Shown: piece after piece, positions 11,285 to 21,865 of the stretch
Position numbering within the stretch: position 1 is the first letter of the stretch
Layout: each line of letters opens with the position of its first letter
NCBI GenBank assembly: GCA_014529385.2
Contig: CM043957.1
Span: 83,495,381 to 83,559,380 of the forward strand
Source: Adiantum capillus-veneris
Taxonomy: Eukaryota > Streptophyta > Polypodiopsida > Polypodiales > Pteridaceae
Direction of reading: 5' to 3'
Length of the DNA stretch: 64,000 nt
Position numbers and translations under genes: made by a program
Notes under the pieces: generated by a model
Databases searched by the model: none
What the model was told of the DNA's origin: nothing
The model's input: only the letters and a program-made list of their open reading frames with translations

Positions 11285-11554
11285 CATTCCCTAAGATGGG
11301 GGATTAAGAGGTCAGGGAGAAAGGTTGAGAGGGAAGCAAGTGAATGATGGATGTCAACAAACACTCCCCCCTTCCTTGGGTAGATCATACCGTTTGAAAT
11401 GATGTTGTCACCCTTTGAAACCAGTTGTTCCAAGTTGTTATATGTGAAGGCTTTAACCAATAGTTTTCGACCGCTCTATGCGTTTCATCTAGTTGCAAGG
11501 GTGGTAAGGTACTCTCCCATGATTTTATTTGCAACATCGTTGTAGGTGGTGAAC

Positions 11555-12425
11555 TTACAACGGGAGGTGTAAACTCTTTCTTGTTGTATGGATATGTACA
11601 ATGGTAGATGGAGGTTGTATCGAAGCTTCTATTTCCGTATAGGAACTACATGAAGAGCAAGAAGCTTCATTTGCTTTCCCTGTTCCTGAGCTAGGTGGAA
11701 CAAATTGTTCTTTCTTTGGTACCCAAACTAGCTCTGGAGCAGGTGTGTCGCATTCTGTGATTTTTTCCTTTCCACGATCTTCAATTTGTTTTGAAGCCAC
11801 AGGATTGAGCTCACATGGGCCCGGTGACAGGTAAGAGTACAATTTACGTTTGGGCACCCAGATTTGATCATTTCCTTCATAGTATCCTTGGGCTTCCAAT
11901 AGTCGTTTAGGAATCCAATGCAATGTTTCTTTACATTTCTTGGAGTGAGGGGGACGTTTCTTACGAGGCTTCCGTTTTTTGGCATCAGCCATGGTTACTA
12001 AAGAGGCTTTAGGGACCCACTTGTATGTTTTCTTTGTTATATTAGGATGGTTCTTGTGTGTCTCAAGGTTTCTTTCAACTACATCAGTTGAAGCTCTAGA
12101 GAGTTGGTCTATGGGGACGTATGGTTCAACCTCTTGGACATGCAATGTCTTGGGTTTTATTTCCTTAGGCAATATCTCAGGGACTATGGCTTGAGTGGTA
12201 TGGATAAGAGTTGGTTTTTGCATTGTGACACCCCCAGTCCCCCAATCAATAGTGCATTTGGTGGCTATCATCCACGTGCGTCCTAGGTTTATATTACCCT
12301 CCATAGTTCCAACAGGCATGACCAAAAAGTCTTGAGCTACAACCCCATTGTCATAACTGACAGAAGTATGCTAGATTCCAAAAACCGTAGTTTTTTTCTT
12401 GTTGACACCCTTGACTTGGATAATA
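11555..12425 (-). pseudogene. family E protease C-terminal half and long C-terminal extension
   Basis: Starting just after the frameshift the sequence reads LSESIIQVKGVNKKKTTVFGI and, after a stop, DFLVMPVGTMEGNINLGRTWM. The latter matches the hydrophobic-Gly-Arg-x-Trp block that closes a retropepsin domain. The following ~200 residues are Lys/Pro-rich (KKRKPRKKRPPHSKKCKE), with a threefold W(V/I)PK motif (YKWVPKASL, IWVPKRKLY, LVWVPKKEQF). The frame ends at 11555. I know no function for the W-V-P-K repeats. Confidence 0.65.
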
Positions 12426-12428
12426 CTC

Positions 12429-13148
12429 TCAGATAGAGGGGGACTTCCCTAACTGACACCACACCCCATATGATAGCAGATTATATTTAGCACCCGTGTC
12501 CAACAAGGCGTTATATAGAACTTTTCCATAGGCACTATTTAACTCAATAGGGTATCGTAGAGGTGTGTCAGATTCCAACCAATCCTCGTTGATTTCAACG
12601 TGGAATGCATGTGTGACTCCAAGGCTAGCCTCTCGTTTTTGTCTTATACGTTGTTGTCGCTCCTTAGCCTCAGCTTGAGCTTGTATCTTCTTCAATTCTA
12701 TTTGTGCCTTGGCTGCCTTTTTTGTATGGATGGCACGAAACTCCTCTTGGCTTAAAGGATCATAGTATCTTTTAAATTTGCTCCCATTGAGGAATCCAAT
12801 GGTTTCAACTCCATCAATAGTCTCCACACGAATGGTTCCTTGTGGGCTGATCTCACATACTCTATATGGTCCTTTTCCCGCATATTTCAACTTTTTCTTT
12901 TCGTTACGCACTCCATACTTATCACCAACATTGATATCTTTGTTCTTTAGATGACGGTCAAACCATTTCTTCCTCCTATCTTTCTCCACAAGTGAAGTTT
13001 TCACAGCTAATTGCCTCTCTTCATCTAGCCTTTCAAGGATATATAATCGCTCAACTAAGGGGTTACCATCCCAAGCTTCTTGAGAAGCTACTCGAAGACT
13101 AGGAACGACAAACTCCCATGGCATAACCGCTTCCTGGCCATACACCAT
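12429..13148 (-). pseudogene. family E integrase C-terminus fused to an aspartic-protease-like start
   Basis: The frame opens with VYGQEAVMPWEF (end of the integrase core), passes a GPY-type module (KYAGKGPYRVCEISPQG) and FLNGSKFKRYYDPL, then a basic, Gln/Lys-rich linker (QIELKKIQAQAEAKERQQR). It ends with LYNALLDTGAKYNLLSYGVW, a retropepsin-type active site with Asp-Thr-Gly-Ala. Finding a protease site after integrase in the same frame is unusual, because Ty3/gypsy protease normally precedes RT. A frameshift in a C run near 12447 separates this from the rest of the domain. Confidence 0.75.
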
Positions 13149-13274
13149 CTTGAATGGTGTGCTGTTAATGGCAACTTTATATGCAGTACAATAAGCCCAT
13201 AGAGCTGATGTAAGCTTTAAATCCTAATCTGTGCGATGAGCTTCCACCGTTTTGGTTAAGATAGAGATTAAGGT

Positions 13275-13990
13275 CTTATTGGTGCTCTCAACTTGGCCAT
13301 TTTCTTATGGATAATAAGGTGTGGATTTATGGTGAGCTATCATAAAGTTGGTAGTGAGTTCTTTTATTACTCCATTTATAAAATGAGTACCATTGTCACT
13401 CACAATCTCAAAGGGACAACCAAATCTTGTAACAATGTTCTCAAAGAGAAACTTGGCAGTTGACCTTGCATCGGCCTTACGTGTCGCCCTGGCTTCCGTC
13501 CACTTTGTCACATAGTCAATGGCAACGATAATATATCGAGATTGAGTGCTACGAGCTGTCGGACTAATTGGGCCTACAAAGTCTAAACCCCATTTTTCAA
13601 ATGGTTGAGTCACTTTAACAGGATGTAAGGGCATCCTATCCTTTTGTTGTGTGATCTTGTAATGTTGGCATTCATCACATCCTTTTGCAAAAAGTGATGC
13701 ATCCTTAAATAAGGTTGGCCACCAATAGCCTGATTGCAATACCTTTCTAGCTGTTAGTTCCCCTGAGAAATGTCCTCCGGCTATACCCATGTGGGCTTCT
13801 TGTAGTATGTATAAATACTCATCCTCACGGGCACAATGTCTAAGAATATCATCCTTCCCTAGCCTATAGAGAGTTCTTGCAATGAGAGAGTAAGGTTCAT
13901 ATTCTTTTAACAGTTTTCGAGCTATGTCCTTACGAAGCTCTTTGGGTGGAAAACCATTAACTAAAAAGTTCACAATCTTCTCACTTCATT
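13275..13990 (-). pseudogene. family E integrase, zinc-binding and catalytic core
   Basis: Zinc-binding residues are EAHMGIAGGHFSG (His, His) and CDECQ (Cys, Cys). The catalytic triad is WGLDFVGPI (Asp), VSDNGTHF (Asp) and ENGQVESTNK (Glu). A TAA at 13305-13307 lies between the second Asp and the Glu in the context STPYYP*ENGQVES. Relatives read Pro-Gln here, so the stop is a CAA-to-TAA change. A further TGA precedes SEKIVNFLVNG. Confidence 0.85.
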
Positions 13991-14165
13991 CAGGTATGGT
14001 TTCGACTAGGAATAGAGAAGTATCAGGCAATTCATCATCGACTCCAGTAGGGGCTTCCCCATTGGGTATGTGAGACAAATGATCAGCCATGACATGTCTT
14101 TTACCAGGTCTCACCATAATGGTAAAATCAAACTCAAGGAGAATTAACAACCATCGTGTAATTCT

Positions 14166-14834
14166 TCATGTGGAACAAGTTTTATTTACTAGATACAACA
14201 AGGCTTGATGATCAACATAGAACACAAACTTGTTGGTCAGAAGGTAGTAGCGAAATTTCTCCACTGCATAAATCATACCTAAACCTTCTCGCTTTGTAGT
14301 GGTGTAGTTTCTTTCGGCATCATTCAACTGACGACTTGCAAAGCTAATGGGGTAGTCCAGTTTATGTTCTCCTGGTTGAGCTAGAACACACCCAATAGCA
14401 AAGTTCGATGCATCAATATGCACATGAAAAATTACATTCCTATCGGGCACTCGTAGAATAGGAGCGCTAGTCAAGGTCGTTTTTAATGACTCATAAGCAT
14501 GGTCACACTCCGTAGTCCATTGGAACTCAATAAGAAGCTTGTACAAAGGACGAGCTATCTCAGCAAAGTTTAAAATAAACCGTCGGTAATAACCAACATG
14601 GCCCATGAACCTTTGAACTCCTTTATAGTTTGTAGGTGGTGGCAATTCAGCAATGGCTTTAATTTTGCTCTCATCTGTGGAAATTCCATTTTTGGACACT
14701 ATATGCCCCAAAATGACTCCATGTTTAACCCAAAATTGGCATTTAAAAGGGTTTAAGGAGATGCGATACAATCTACACTTCTCAAACACTTTCGTAAGCA
14801 TGATAGATGTTCTTTCCGAGAGGAATAAACACAA
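14166..14834 (-). pseudogene. family E RT connection and RNase H
   Basis: The frame starts after a frameshift and covers the RT thumb (CQFWVKHGVILGHIVSKNGI, VQRFMGHVGYYRRFI) and RNase H. The RNase H acidic residues are present at HIDASNFAIG (Asp), KREGLGMIYAVEKFRYYL (Glu) and YVDHQALLYLV (Asp). It ends at a TGA after NKTCST. The same frame continues beyond it with RITRWLLILLEFDFTIMVRP and MADHLSHIPNG, so the domain was once joined to integrase. Confidence 0.85.
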
Positions 14835-15120
14835 AGGTCATCTAAGAAAGCTTTACAAAACTCCCTCAAATATTCTCTAAAAGCAGTGTTTATTAATCTT
14901 TGAAAGGTAGCCGGGACATTGGTTAAGCCAAAAGCCATAACACGAAATGCGAACACTCCAAATTCGGTTATAAAGGCTGTTTTAGCTTGGTCCTCCAGCG
15001 CAATTGTGATTTGATTGTAGCTAGAGTGCCCATCTAAAAAGCTATAAGCTTCCTTCCCTGCAACTCTTTCAAGCACATGTTCTAAATATGACAAGGGGTA
15101 ATGGTCCCTCCTAGAGCCGG
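14753..15120 (-). pseudogene. family E reverse transcriptase, palm region
   Basis: The frame shows RRDHYPLSYLEHVLERVAG, then FLDGHSSYNQITIALEDQAK, TEFGVFAFRVMAFGLTN and the active-site block AFLDDLCVYSS, in which Phe-Leu-Asp-Asp replaces the usual Tyr-x-Asp-Asp. The N-terminal fingers are missing because of the insertion at 15121. A frameshift near 14830 moves the rest to the next frame. Confidence 0.85.
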
Positions 15121-16691
15121 TGACGGGAGCAAAGCGAACCCCGAACCCCGACGGCCTCTCAAACACCGGGGACCGAATGTCGCGCCTCGCGCCTGTCATG
15201 GTAAAGCAAACAGGGGGCACCACCTAGCTTCAGTGGCTAGGACGCAAACAACACACCACCATAACAAAGTTTTCATCCAAGAGAGATGGATGCTTGGGAG
15301 TAATGATGAAAAGGAAAGGGAATGAGATCAAGTGAGAGAGAGAGAGAGAGAGAGAGTGAGGGAGGGGGTAAAGCGGCTTAGTACTTAGGCATCACAAAAG
15401 GATGGCGAATCCGCACACCCTTCACACATACACAAGCTCACTCCAAAACACGAGACTAGGTGGCGATTCCGCACACCTCACATGGGCAAAACATTGCAAG
15501 AAAACATACTCACAAAACCTCAAGCTTTATTTAGAGAATTAGGCGATGAAATGGGGAGCATAGGGTAGGGGAATGAGAAGGGAGAGAGTGGTAGAGCACA
15601 TGGCGGATAGGTGGGAGTTGATAGCGAAGAATCGCACGAGGATTATGGCCATTATCCTTCATTTAGTTGCCCTTCATCTTCCATAGCCAAGGGTGTAGAG
15701 GTCATGCTCAAAACAAGCATGGTGATTGCGGTGATGGTGATGGTGATGGTGTGGGTGTGGGTGTGTGTGTGTGTGTGCACTAGGCACACACAGTGCATAG
15801 TGTGTTCTTTGGTGATGTTTTGTGTCCTTAGTGTGATGGTGACCCCTCTTTATATAGGGGAGGAGGGGGGAGAAATTCTAGAATTTAGAAATGAATAAAT
15901 CATTCTCTACATAGGCAATGTGACTGTGGGCCCCACTTGTCTGGCTGTGTGTATATGTGCCAGAACAGCAGTCTCATGAGAGAGAGACTAAGAGAGAGAG
16001 AGATGGGTTGATGAAAAAAGTGAGAGGTGACATGGAGAATAAAGTAATTACAAGAGGGGAGAGAGCGGAGTGTGTTCAAAGGTGAATCTCTGTGCAGATG
16101 TGTGTGAACACAAGAAAAATCAGGTAACCACCGGGTGGGTATGGGTCTGTGGGCACCTTTTTCAGTGAAACTAAGTGTGTGTGAGTGTGGGGGAGGTTAT
16201 TTAGCTACAAGACAAAAGACATGGCGCCCTTTAGAGAGAGAGGGGGGTATTTGGGTCATGGGATATGATAGGAGAGAGAAAGAGGGGGTGGGGTATACTA
16301 TTTTGGAAGATAGGGTAAGTTGCATGTGAGTTAGGGTGCATTATTGGTGAGTTATAATGCATTATTGGTGAGAGGTGGGGTAGCTTGAGGGGAGAGAGAA
16401 AGGAGAAAGGACAAGGGGAAGAGAGAGGGGGTTGACCTTTTGAGTGGAGGAGAGGAAAAGGGACACCTGGCGGGGCAACAGTGAAGAAAAAGGAGGCAAG
16501 GTGGAGATGGGCTACCCCGCAGACATGAGGTGGCCTATTTTACCTTTCTTATATATTTACATAATCATACTTTATTTTTTTCTTACTTTTTCCAATTCTT
16601 TTTTATCACTCCCTCCCTAAGAGGGGGTTTTCATGGGGTGGGGACGAGAGAAGAGGGGTATGGGAGCTTGGCTTGTGAAAAGCCCCCATCA
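15121..16691 (-). repeat. 3' LTR of the minus family T element (1571 bp)
   Basis: On the minus strand it starts TGATGGGGGCTTTTC next to the polypurine tract and ends GCTTTGCTCCCGTCA. Its last ~450 bp match the LTRs at 26893-28724 and 32046-33838: the GA/CT tract, CAAGCATCCATCTCTCTTGG, CGTCCTAGCCACTGAAGCTAGGTGGTGCCCCC. It contains GA and GT repeats. Short plus-strand frames at 15611-16329 are by-products. Confidence 0.8.
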
Positions 16692-16719
16692 TTAGCCCTC
16701 CCCTTTTGGCTAGAGGCAT

Positions 16720-18319
16720 TCATGTCTCTAGCTCATCTGTTTGATCATTATCGTCGGAGGTGGCGGCTGATGGTGTGTCCTCATCTGGAATGTCAATAGG
16801 TGGATTTTGGTCAAATCGAAGAAAATAAGGTTTAAGTCGCCAACCATTTACCCTGGTTTTATGAAGTTTTCCATCAGCCTCCATAAGCTGGTAGCTTCCA
16901 TTGGCATACTTTTTCCTGATGATGAAAGGGCCTTCCCATCGGAGCAGGAGTTTCTTATCCTTGCACGTGTCGAAGCAATTGTCGTAGCGGAGCACCAACA
17001 ATCCTTTCTTCAATTCTTTTTTTCGGAGGTGGTCGTTAAAGCGAAGCCGTCTATGCTCTACTTGTGCTGCATAATAATTTATTGTTTCTTCTCTGTCCAG
17101 CTGCAGTCTTTCCAAGTTGATGATGTGATCTCTCAAATGCATGTTGGGCTGTTGAAGCTGTCTTGCCATTACTCTGAGACTTTGTATTTGCACTTCAATG
17201 GGCAAGATTGCTTCCTTACCAAATACTAGATGATACGGTGTGAATCCCAAGGATGTACGAAATGAAGTTCTGTAGGCCCATAAAGCTGGTAGTAGATACT
17301 TATCCCAGTCTCCAGGATGATTGTTTACCTGCTTGGTAATAATTTTAGAAACCATTCCATTTACCTTTTCAACTAGGCCATTACATTGAGGGTAATATGG
17401 TGAAGAGTGCCTCCTTGTAATGCCCAGTTTCTGCATTAATTCTCCTACCAAGTCTGCTCTGAAACCTGGCCCTCTATCAGAGATGATCTCTAAAGGTGTG
17501 CCAAACCTACAGCATATGTGCTCGTAGATAAATTTAGCTACCTCTATCGCTGTGATTCTAGTGGTGGTTGTAGCCTCTGCCCATCCAGTCATGTAGTCGA
17601 CCCCCATGATAATGTAGAATTTTCCTGAGTTGGCCCTAGGTAATGGCCCAATGGCATCGATACCCCATTTTTCAAATGGGCCATATGAGAGAATAGGTGT
17701 CTGTGGTTCAGGCATAAGTGACCTAGTGCGGGCCTTTTGACACAACTTACATGTTTTGCACCAGTGGTGTACATCACGGTTGAGGCTAGGCCATATGAAG
17801 CCTGCCTGCAAGATTTTCCTACTTGTTATCTCTAGGGCAAAGTGACCACCACAAACCCCGTCGTGACAGCTAGCAATTACTCCCGTGATTTCCTGAGAGA
17901 GAGGGACCTTCCTGAGTATTTGGTCCTTACCCTTACAGTACAAACCGTCATTGATGAGTCGATACCTTGTGGCCTTCCGCGTCAGCCATTGCTTCTGTCC
18001 CTTTGTTAAATCTGATGGGCATTCTCCTGTTTCCAAAAAATACATGATGTCAGGCAAGGCATTGCTGCCTTGAAATAGAGGGAGCTTTAGCTTTATTGCT
18101 CCAACCACCACTTCCTGTAGTCTTTCACTTGCCAGGGCATCTGCTTCTTGGTTTTGAGCCCTTGGGATATGGTGTATTTGAACTTCTTCAAACTTACCCA
18201 ACAAGGTTTTTACACCACTTAAGTGAGTCCTTAAACTAGGACTCTTGCATGTTCATGCTCCATTTACTTGCCTTACCAGAAGTAGAGCATCCCCAAATAC
18301 ATTAAGGCGTTGTACACCT
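16720..18319 (-). CDS. family T integrase (C-terminal part of pol), open frame
   Basis: About 530 codons without a stop. They begin with the tail of the second RNase H (RAQNQEADALASERLQE), then the zinc-binding region (HDGVCGGHFAL; HHWCKTCKLCQ), catalytic triad (WGIDAIGPLP Asp, SDRGPGFRADL Asp, CNGLVEKVNGM Glu) and the GPF module (RWEGPFIIRKKYANGSYQL). The acidic tail ends DDNDQTDELET. It is the best-preserved integrase in the window. The upstream part of the same polyprotein lies at 21866-25603, beyond the copia insertion. Confidence 0.88.
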
Positions 18320-18324
18320 TGCGA

Positions 18325-18512
18325 TGAAGGGGATCGGGGAGCACCACAGACGGAGAGTGAGAGAGAGAGAGAAGGAGACAGACACGATGTGGGTGGGGAG
18401 ACTCCAAGAGTGAGCAGCCCCCTATACACTTATGCTATGTATAAGGTATACAAGTCAGTGGACGCCCAGACTCTGGGCGGCCGGGCAAGGCACAGGCGCC
18501 TATACCCCAACA
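18325..18512 (-). repeat. 3' LTR of the copia-type element
   Basis: 188 bp, TG...CA on the minus strand. It contains a GA-repeat block and TATACCTTATACATAGC. Identical to the copy at 21673-21860. Confidence 0.95.
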
Positions 18513-18591
18513 ACCTCCCACTTAAAGGCGACTGTGCCTTTAAGCAAGGGAACCTAGTCTAAAGACTAAAAAAGGTGAGAGAAAACCGCTC

Positions 18592-20421
18592 TCAACCGAT
18601 GCCCACTGGCTGGCTGTGATCGTGTGCATCCGGCTGTCCTGCTCCTGTGTAAGTCCATACACCACCAGACGTACCGCACACGTACTGCAAGTATGTACGC
18701 AATACCTGCATATCTCCCTCGTGCACTATGCCATCATCAGTCAACAAACGACTGACAATCCCAACTACATATGCTCCCACTGTAGCTGCGATATCCGGTC
18801 TCAAGATCAGCATCTCATACATGAGACCACCGAATGCCGATGCAATGCTAGCGGGCCCTGCTAGCTCTACGGAGCATGCATCAACATATATGTCCCTGGC
18901 AATAGGCATCTCTGACTGACAAGGCGTGTCAGCCACATGCATCTCCTGACTGTCCGCAAAAGACGCATCAACCTGTCGTGCAACCTCAGAGCAAACCAGC
19001 TGCTCTAGGTGTCTGCTGGAAGACATATCCTGCACAACTATATCCCCATGCTCACTGTCGAGCATAGAAAGGAATGACTGCATAATCGCTGACATCTCAG
19101 CCTCCTCTGCAATCATCCACTGCAAACATGACCACTCAATCTGTTGTGACTCACTAGAGCTCTCATGCTCTAACTCCGTATGCATAGACTCTTGCACAAC
19201 GTCCTCCTGTCGTGACTCACTAGAGCAAGACCGCTCTACCTGTCTATCCTGCATAGAAGTATCTAGCACAACTGAGTCTCTGCTTTGCTCAGTCACTAGC
19301 AAAGCATGCATGTCTGACTCTGTCACCTCTCTGTGTGACTGCTCAAGTCGTGCCCCAACTGTGTGCACAACGAGCTCACTACTCTGCACTCCATGCAAAG
19401 CATCCTGCAACCCACAAGCAAAAGAGACTCGCCTGCTCTCTCGCTGTCTACCTGGCTGCATGATCACAGAGACAACACCGTCTCTCGCGTGATCCACATG
19501 CAATGGGTAACCTGTACCACTCCTGGCACCTCTCGCAATCACTAGCGAATCCAAATGCATCACAAAATCTCGCTCTCGTAGCGAAATCTGACATCCACTA
19601 TCCCGTAACTGTCTGACTGAGATCAAATCCCGTCTCAGATCTGGCACATAGCGCACATGTCGTAACAAGTAAGATGCACCACTCGGTAATGACAGTCTCA
19701 CATCTCCTGCACCTGTTATCGCATGCACCGATCCATCAGTCAAACGTACACTGCCAAGCATCCCGCTAGAATAGCTACAAAACCATGCACGATGCGGCGT
19801 GACATGAAACATAGCATATGCGTCTAGCAACCACTGCGAAGGGAGTGCACTATCCACATGTATAGCATCTCGTGCATAGCTCGAGGTAAAAGTGACATCC
19901 CCGTCACTAGTATACTCCGACACTACATCTGCATCAACTGTCAAAGCAACTGAGTCCATGGCATCACTACATACATCTCTGAGACTGCCATGTCTCCTAC
20001 GATGTCGCATACGACGAAAACAACGCCGTCTAACGTGTCCAGAATGACCACAATACCAACATGTCACCTGTCGGCGTGCTCGTGAATGTACATGTCTCAC
20101 ACAAGTCCGTGATGACTCAGATCTATCATACATATCATGTAATCTGCGCCAAAGTGCTCTCGTAGTAGTCTCATACATAACAAGAGCATATACAGATTCT
20201 GCAAGGTGCAAAGAGAGCGTAGATAGTGCCATCTCCTCTAGCTCCTGCCACTGATCGTCAGACATGTTTGAAGGTCTACCTGCATCACCACTCAATGGTC
20301 GATGCAACCCTCGCTGTGTCAATGCATCAAGCATACACTCTCTCCATGCCGCAAAGTCTGACCCATCAAACACGCGCATCTGTGAGAGGTCACAATCTGA
20401 TCGATCACCTGTCTCTGCCAT
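18592..20421 (-). CDS. copia-type gag with protease remnant fused to the end of RT
   Basis: The start is the ATG at 20421 (MAETGDRSDCDLSQMRVFDG). The frame is open 55 codons further upstream, but gag homology begins here. Domains of the ~609-aa product: copia gag (FDGSDFAAWRECMLDALTQR near residue 20), a CCHC knuckle CWYCGHSGHVRRRC, and a protease-like region WLLDAYAMFHVTPHRAWF in which the expected Asp-Ser-Gly is Asp-Ala-Tyr. The gag-pre-integrase type block LLRHVRYVPDLRRDLISVRQ follows. After an acidic Ser/Glu/Gln-rich spacer it ends with FGGLMYEMLILRPDIAATVG and LRTYLQYVCGTSG, the C-terminal part of copia RT. Integrase and the RT active site are absent. The frame has no stop, so a Gag-like protein can be made. 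Confidence 0.85.
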   Translation of the reverse strand: MAETGDRSDCDLSQMRVFDGSDFAAWRECMLDALTQRGLHRPLSGDAGRPSNMSDDQWQELEEMALSTLSLHLAESVYALVMYETTTRALWRRLHDMYDRSESSRTCVRHVHSRARRQVTCWYCGHSGHVRRRCFRRMRHRRRHGSLRDVCSDAMDSVALTVDADVVSEYTSDGDVTFTSSYARDAIHVDSALPSQWLLDAYAMFHVTPHRAWFCSYSSGMLGSVRLTDGSVHAITGAGDVRLSLPSGASYLLRHVRYVPDLRRDLISVRQLRDSGCQISLRERDFVMHLDSLVIARGARSGTGYPLHVDHARDGVVSVIMQPGRQRESRRVSFACGLQDALHGVQSSELVVHTVGARLEQSHREVTESDMHALLVTEQSRDSVVLDTSMQDRQVERSCSSESRQEDVVQESMHTELEHESSSESQQIEWSCLQWMIAEEAEMSAIMQSFLSMLDSEHGDIVVQDMSSSRHLEQLVCSEVARQVDASFADSQEMHVADTPCQSEMPIARDIYVDACSVELAGPASIASAFGGLMYEMLILRPDIAATVGAYVVGIVSRLLTDDGIVHEGDMQVLRTYLQYVCGTSGGVWTYTGAGQPDAHDHSQPVGIG

Positions 20422-21658
20422 GAGCACAATGTAGCAAACTAGAAAGCAAAACCACCTCACCAACAACACCTGAAAACTGTCTACCAATATGGCCAGAAAC
20501 ACAATGTAAAACCTGTGAGACACACTCCAAAATAGAGCTCCCGCAATGTCAATACAAGCCTCGCCTGCTCTAGTATCACACTGCAATCTGTGAGCTAATC
20601 ACCAAGCCCACACTGTGCGGTATCGATGCATACACACGCACAAATCTCCCACCTGCAGAGAACACCGCACACAAATGCTGAGTGCAACCCGCAATCTCTA
20701 CCTAGATCGCATAAATGATACGCATAAAACTCCTGGGAAAATTTCGCCAGAGTTTCGTCAGTAAAACGGCCACAAAACCAGTAACCAAACTGACTGCACG
20801 CTCAAAACCATGAGCAACCAAAGCGCATCAAATCACACTCCAAATTCATGCACCGATCTCCACACTTTGCATATATCATTGCAAACACCTGCAAATCTAG
20901 TACACAAATATCTGCTCTACCTGTGACTGCCAAAAAACATGCTCAAGGCATACATTACCGAGCTCAAAATGCAATCACATTAGTCTCCCTGAGCATCAAA
21001 CCACATAAGGCATACATCGTATCCTCCCACCTGTGAGGAAACTTGCAGCAAATATCACTCTCACATCTGAGAGCAAACCATGTGTGGAATCCTCGACACA
21101 CAATAAACAACTGCTGCTGCAAAAAATTCAACGTTCAGAATTTTAAAATTCTGATATGACGAGCGCGTCCGGAGCGTACCAAAATCCCAAGGTAGACTCC
21201 TGGATCACATGTATCCGAGTCCGAGTGTGCAAAATATGCCAAAAACATTGTTTTCGGCCCAAAAACGCAACAAAAACTTGCTGCTGTTGCAGAAATTTCA
21301 GAGGTCAAAATCAGCTCAAATGGACATCACCATTGCGTCCGGAGCGTGCCAAAACCCCAGGTTACACCTTAACTTTGCATAAATCGCATTCCGTATGCAA
21401 AAGTTATGCAAAAAACATTGTTTTTGGGGCCCGAAAAATGACCTGCGGAAATGAAAATCTGCATTCTTCCTGCAAGTATGGCTGCAAATAACCATACACA
21501 CTTGCAATACACTCTTCCCTCAACCTTGGGAATTCTCCTCAAGCTTCCATGAGCACAGATCTGGTGTTTGCTCACCGATCTCAAGCTTCCACCGAAAGCG
21601 AGCTCACCATAGCCGAAAGCTCACTTCTCTGTAGCACTCCATCTGTCGTGAAGCCAAA
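20422..21658 (-). other. leader of the copia-type element, with an internal tandem duplication
   Basis: About 1.2 kb of non-coding leader between primer site and gag. Two diverged copies of a ~165-bp unit are recognised by GCGTCCGGAGCGT(A/G)CCAAAA at about 21167 and 21331, and by GCAAAA(A)TATGCCAAAAACATTGTTTT and its variant TTATGCAAAAAACATTGTTTT. These may hold packaging or dimerisation signals. No ORF of note. Confidence 0.55.
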
Positions 21659-21670
21659 GCTCTGATACCA
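21659..21670 (-). promoter_or_regulatory. primer binding site, initiator Met-tRNA type
   Basis: The minus strand reads TGGTATCAGAGC, the standard plant copia primer site complementary to the 3' end of initiator Met-tRNA, two bases inside the 5' LTR. Confidence 0.93.
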
Positions 21671-21672
21671 AT

Positions 21673-21860
21673 TGAAGGGGATCGGGGAGCACCACAGACG
21701 GAGAGTGAGAGAGAGAGAGAAGGAGACAGACACGATGTGGGTGGGGAGACTCCAAGAGTGAGCAGCCCCCTATACACTTATGCTATGTATAAGGTATACA
21801 AGTCAGTGGACGCCCAGACTCTGGGCGGCCGGGCAAGGCACAGGCGCCTATACCCCAACA
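21673..21860 (-). repeat. 5' LTR of the copia-type element
   Basis: 188 bp, identical to 18325-18512. Two bases separate its end from the primer site. Confidence 0.95.
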
Positions 21861-21865
21861 TGCGA

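Larger units (their letters stand above)
11363..15120 (-). mobile_element. family E Ty3/gypsy element, 3' part only
   Basis: Read on the minus strand: RT from the TRRDHYPL motif, RNase H, integrase, a protease-like domain, a long C-terminal region, a polypurine tract (CAAGGAAGGGGGGAG, plus 11364-11378) and an LTR start TGTTTGTTGACATCC at 11363. The left end of the family T LTR at 15121 cuts the RT just before TRRDHYPL, so the family T element inserted into this one. The 5' half (LTR, gag, RT start) is not found in the window. A single RNase H with all three acidic positions sets it apart from family T. Confidence 0.8.
18325..21860 (-). mobile_element. non-autonomous Ty1/copia-type retrotransposon, 3536 bp, very young
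   Basis: Two 188-bp LTRs (18325-18512 and 21673-21860) are identical by eye over their whole length. They are flanked by the 5-bp direct repeat TGCGA (18320-18324 and 21861-21865). On the minus strand the LTR begins TGTTGGGG and ends CCTTCA. It is followed by a primer site matching the initiator-Met-tRNA end (TGGTATCAGAGC). A purine tract AAGTGGGAGG precedes the 3' LTR. The single ORF encodes gag, a protease remnant and the tail of RT, with no integrase or RT core. It must have been mobilised by enzymes supplied from elsewhere. Confidence 0.93.

Noticed and set aside
15611-16329. Plus-strand ORFs with Val/Cys and Gly-rich runs
   Set aside because: They lie in the minus-strand LTR and follow GT and GA repeats.
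20422-20586. N-terminal extension of the copia gag ORF with hydrophobic stretch
   Set aside because: The 55 codons upstream of the ATG at 20421 precede the gag homology and look like leader sequence read in frame; not taken as a membrane domain.
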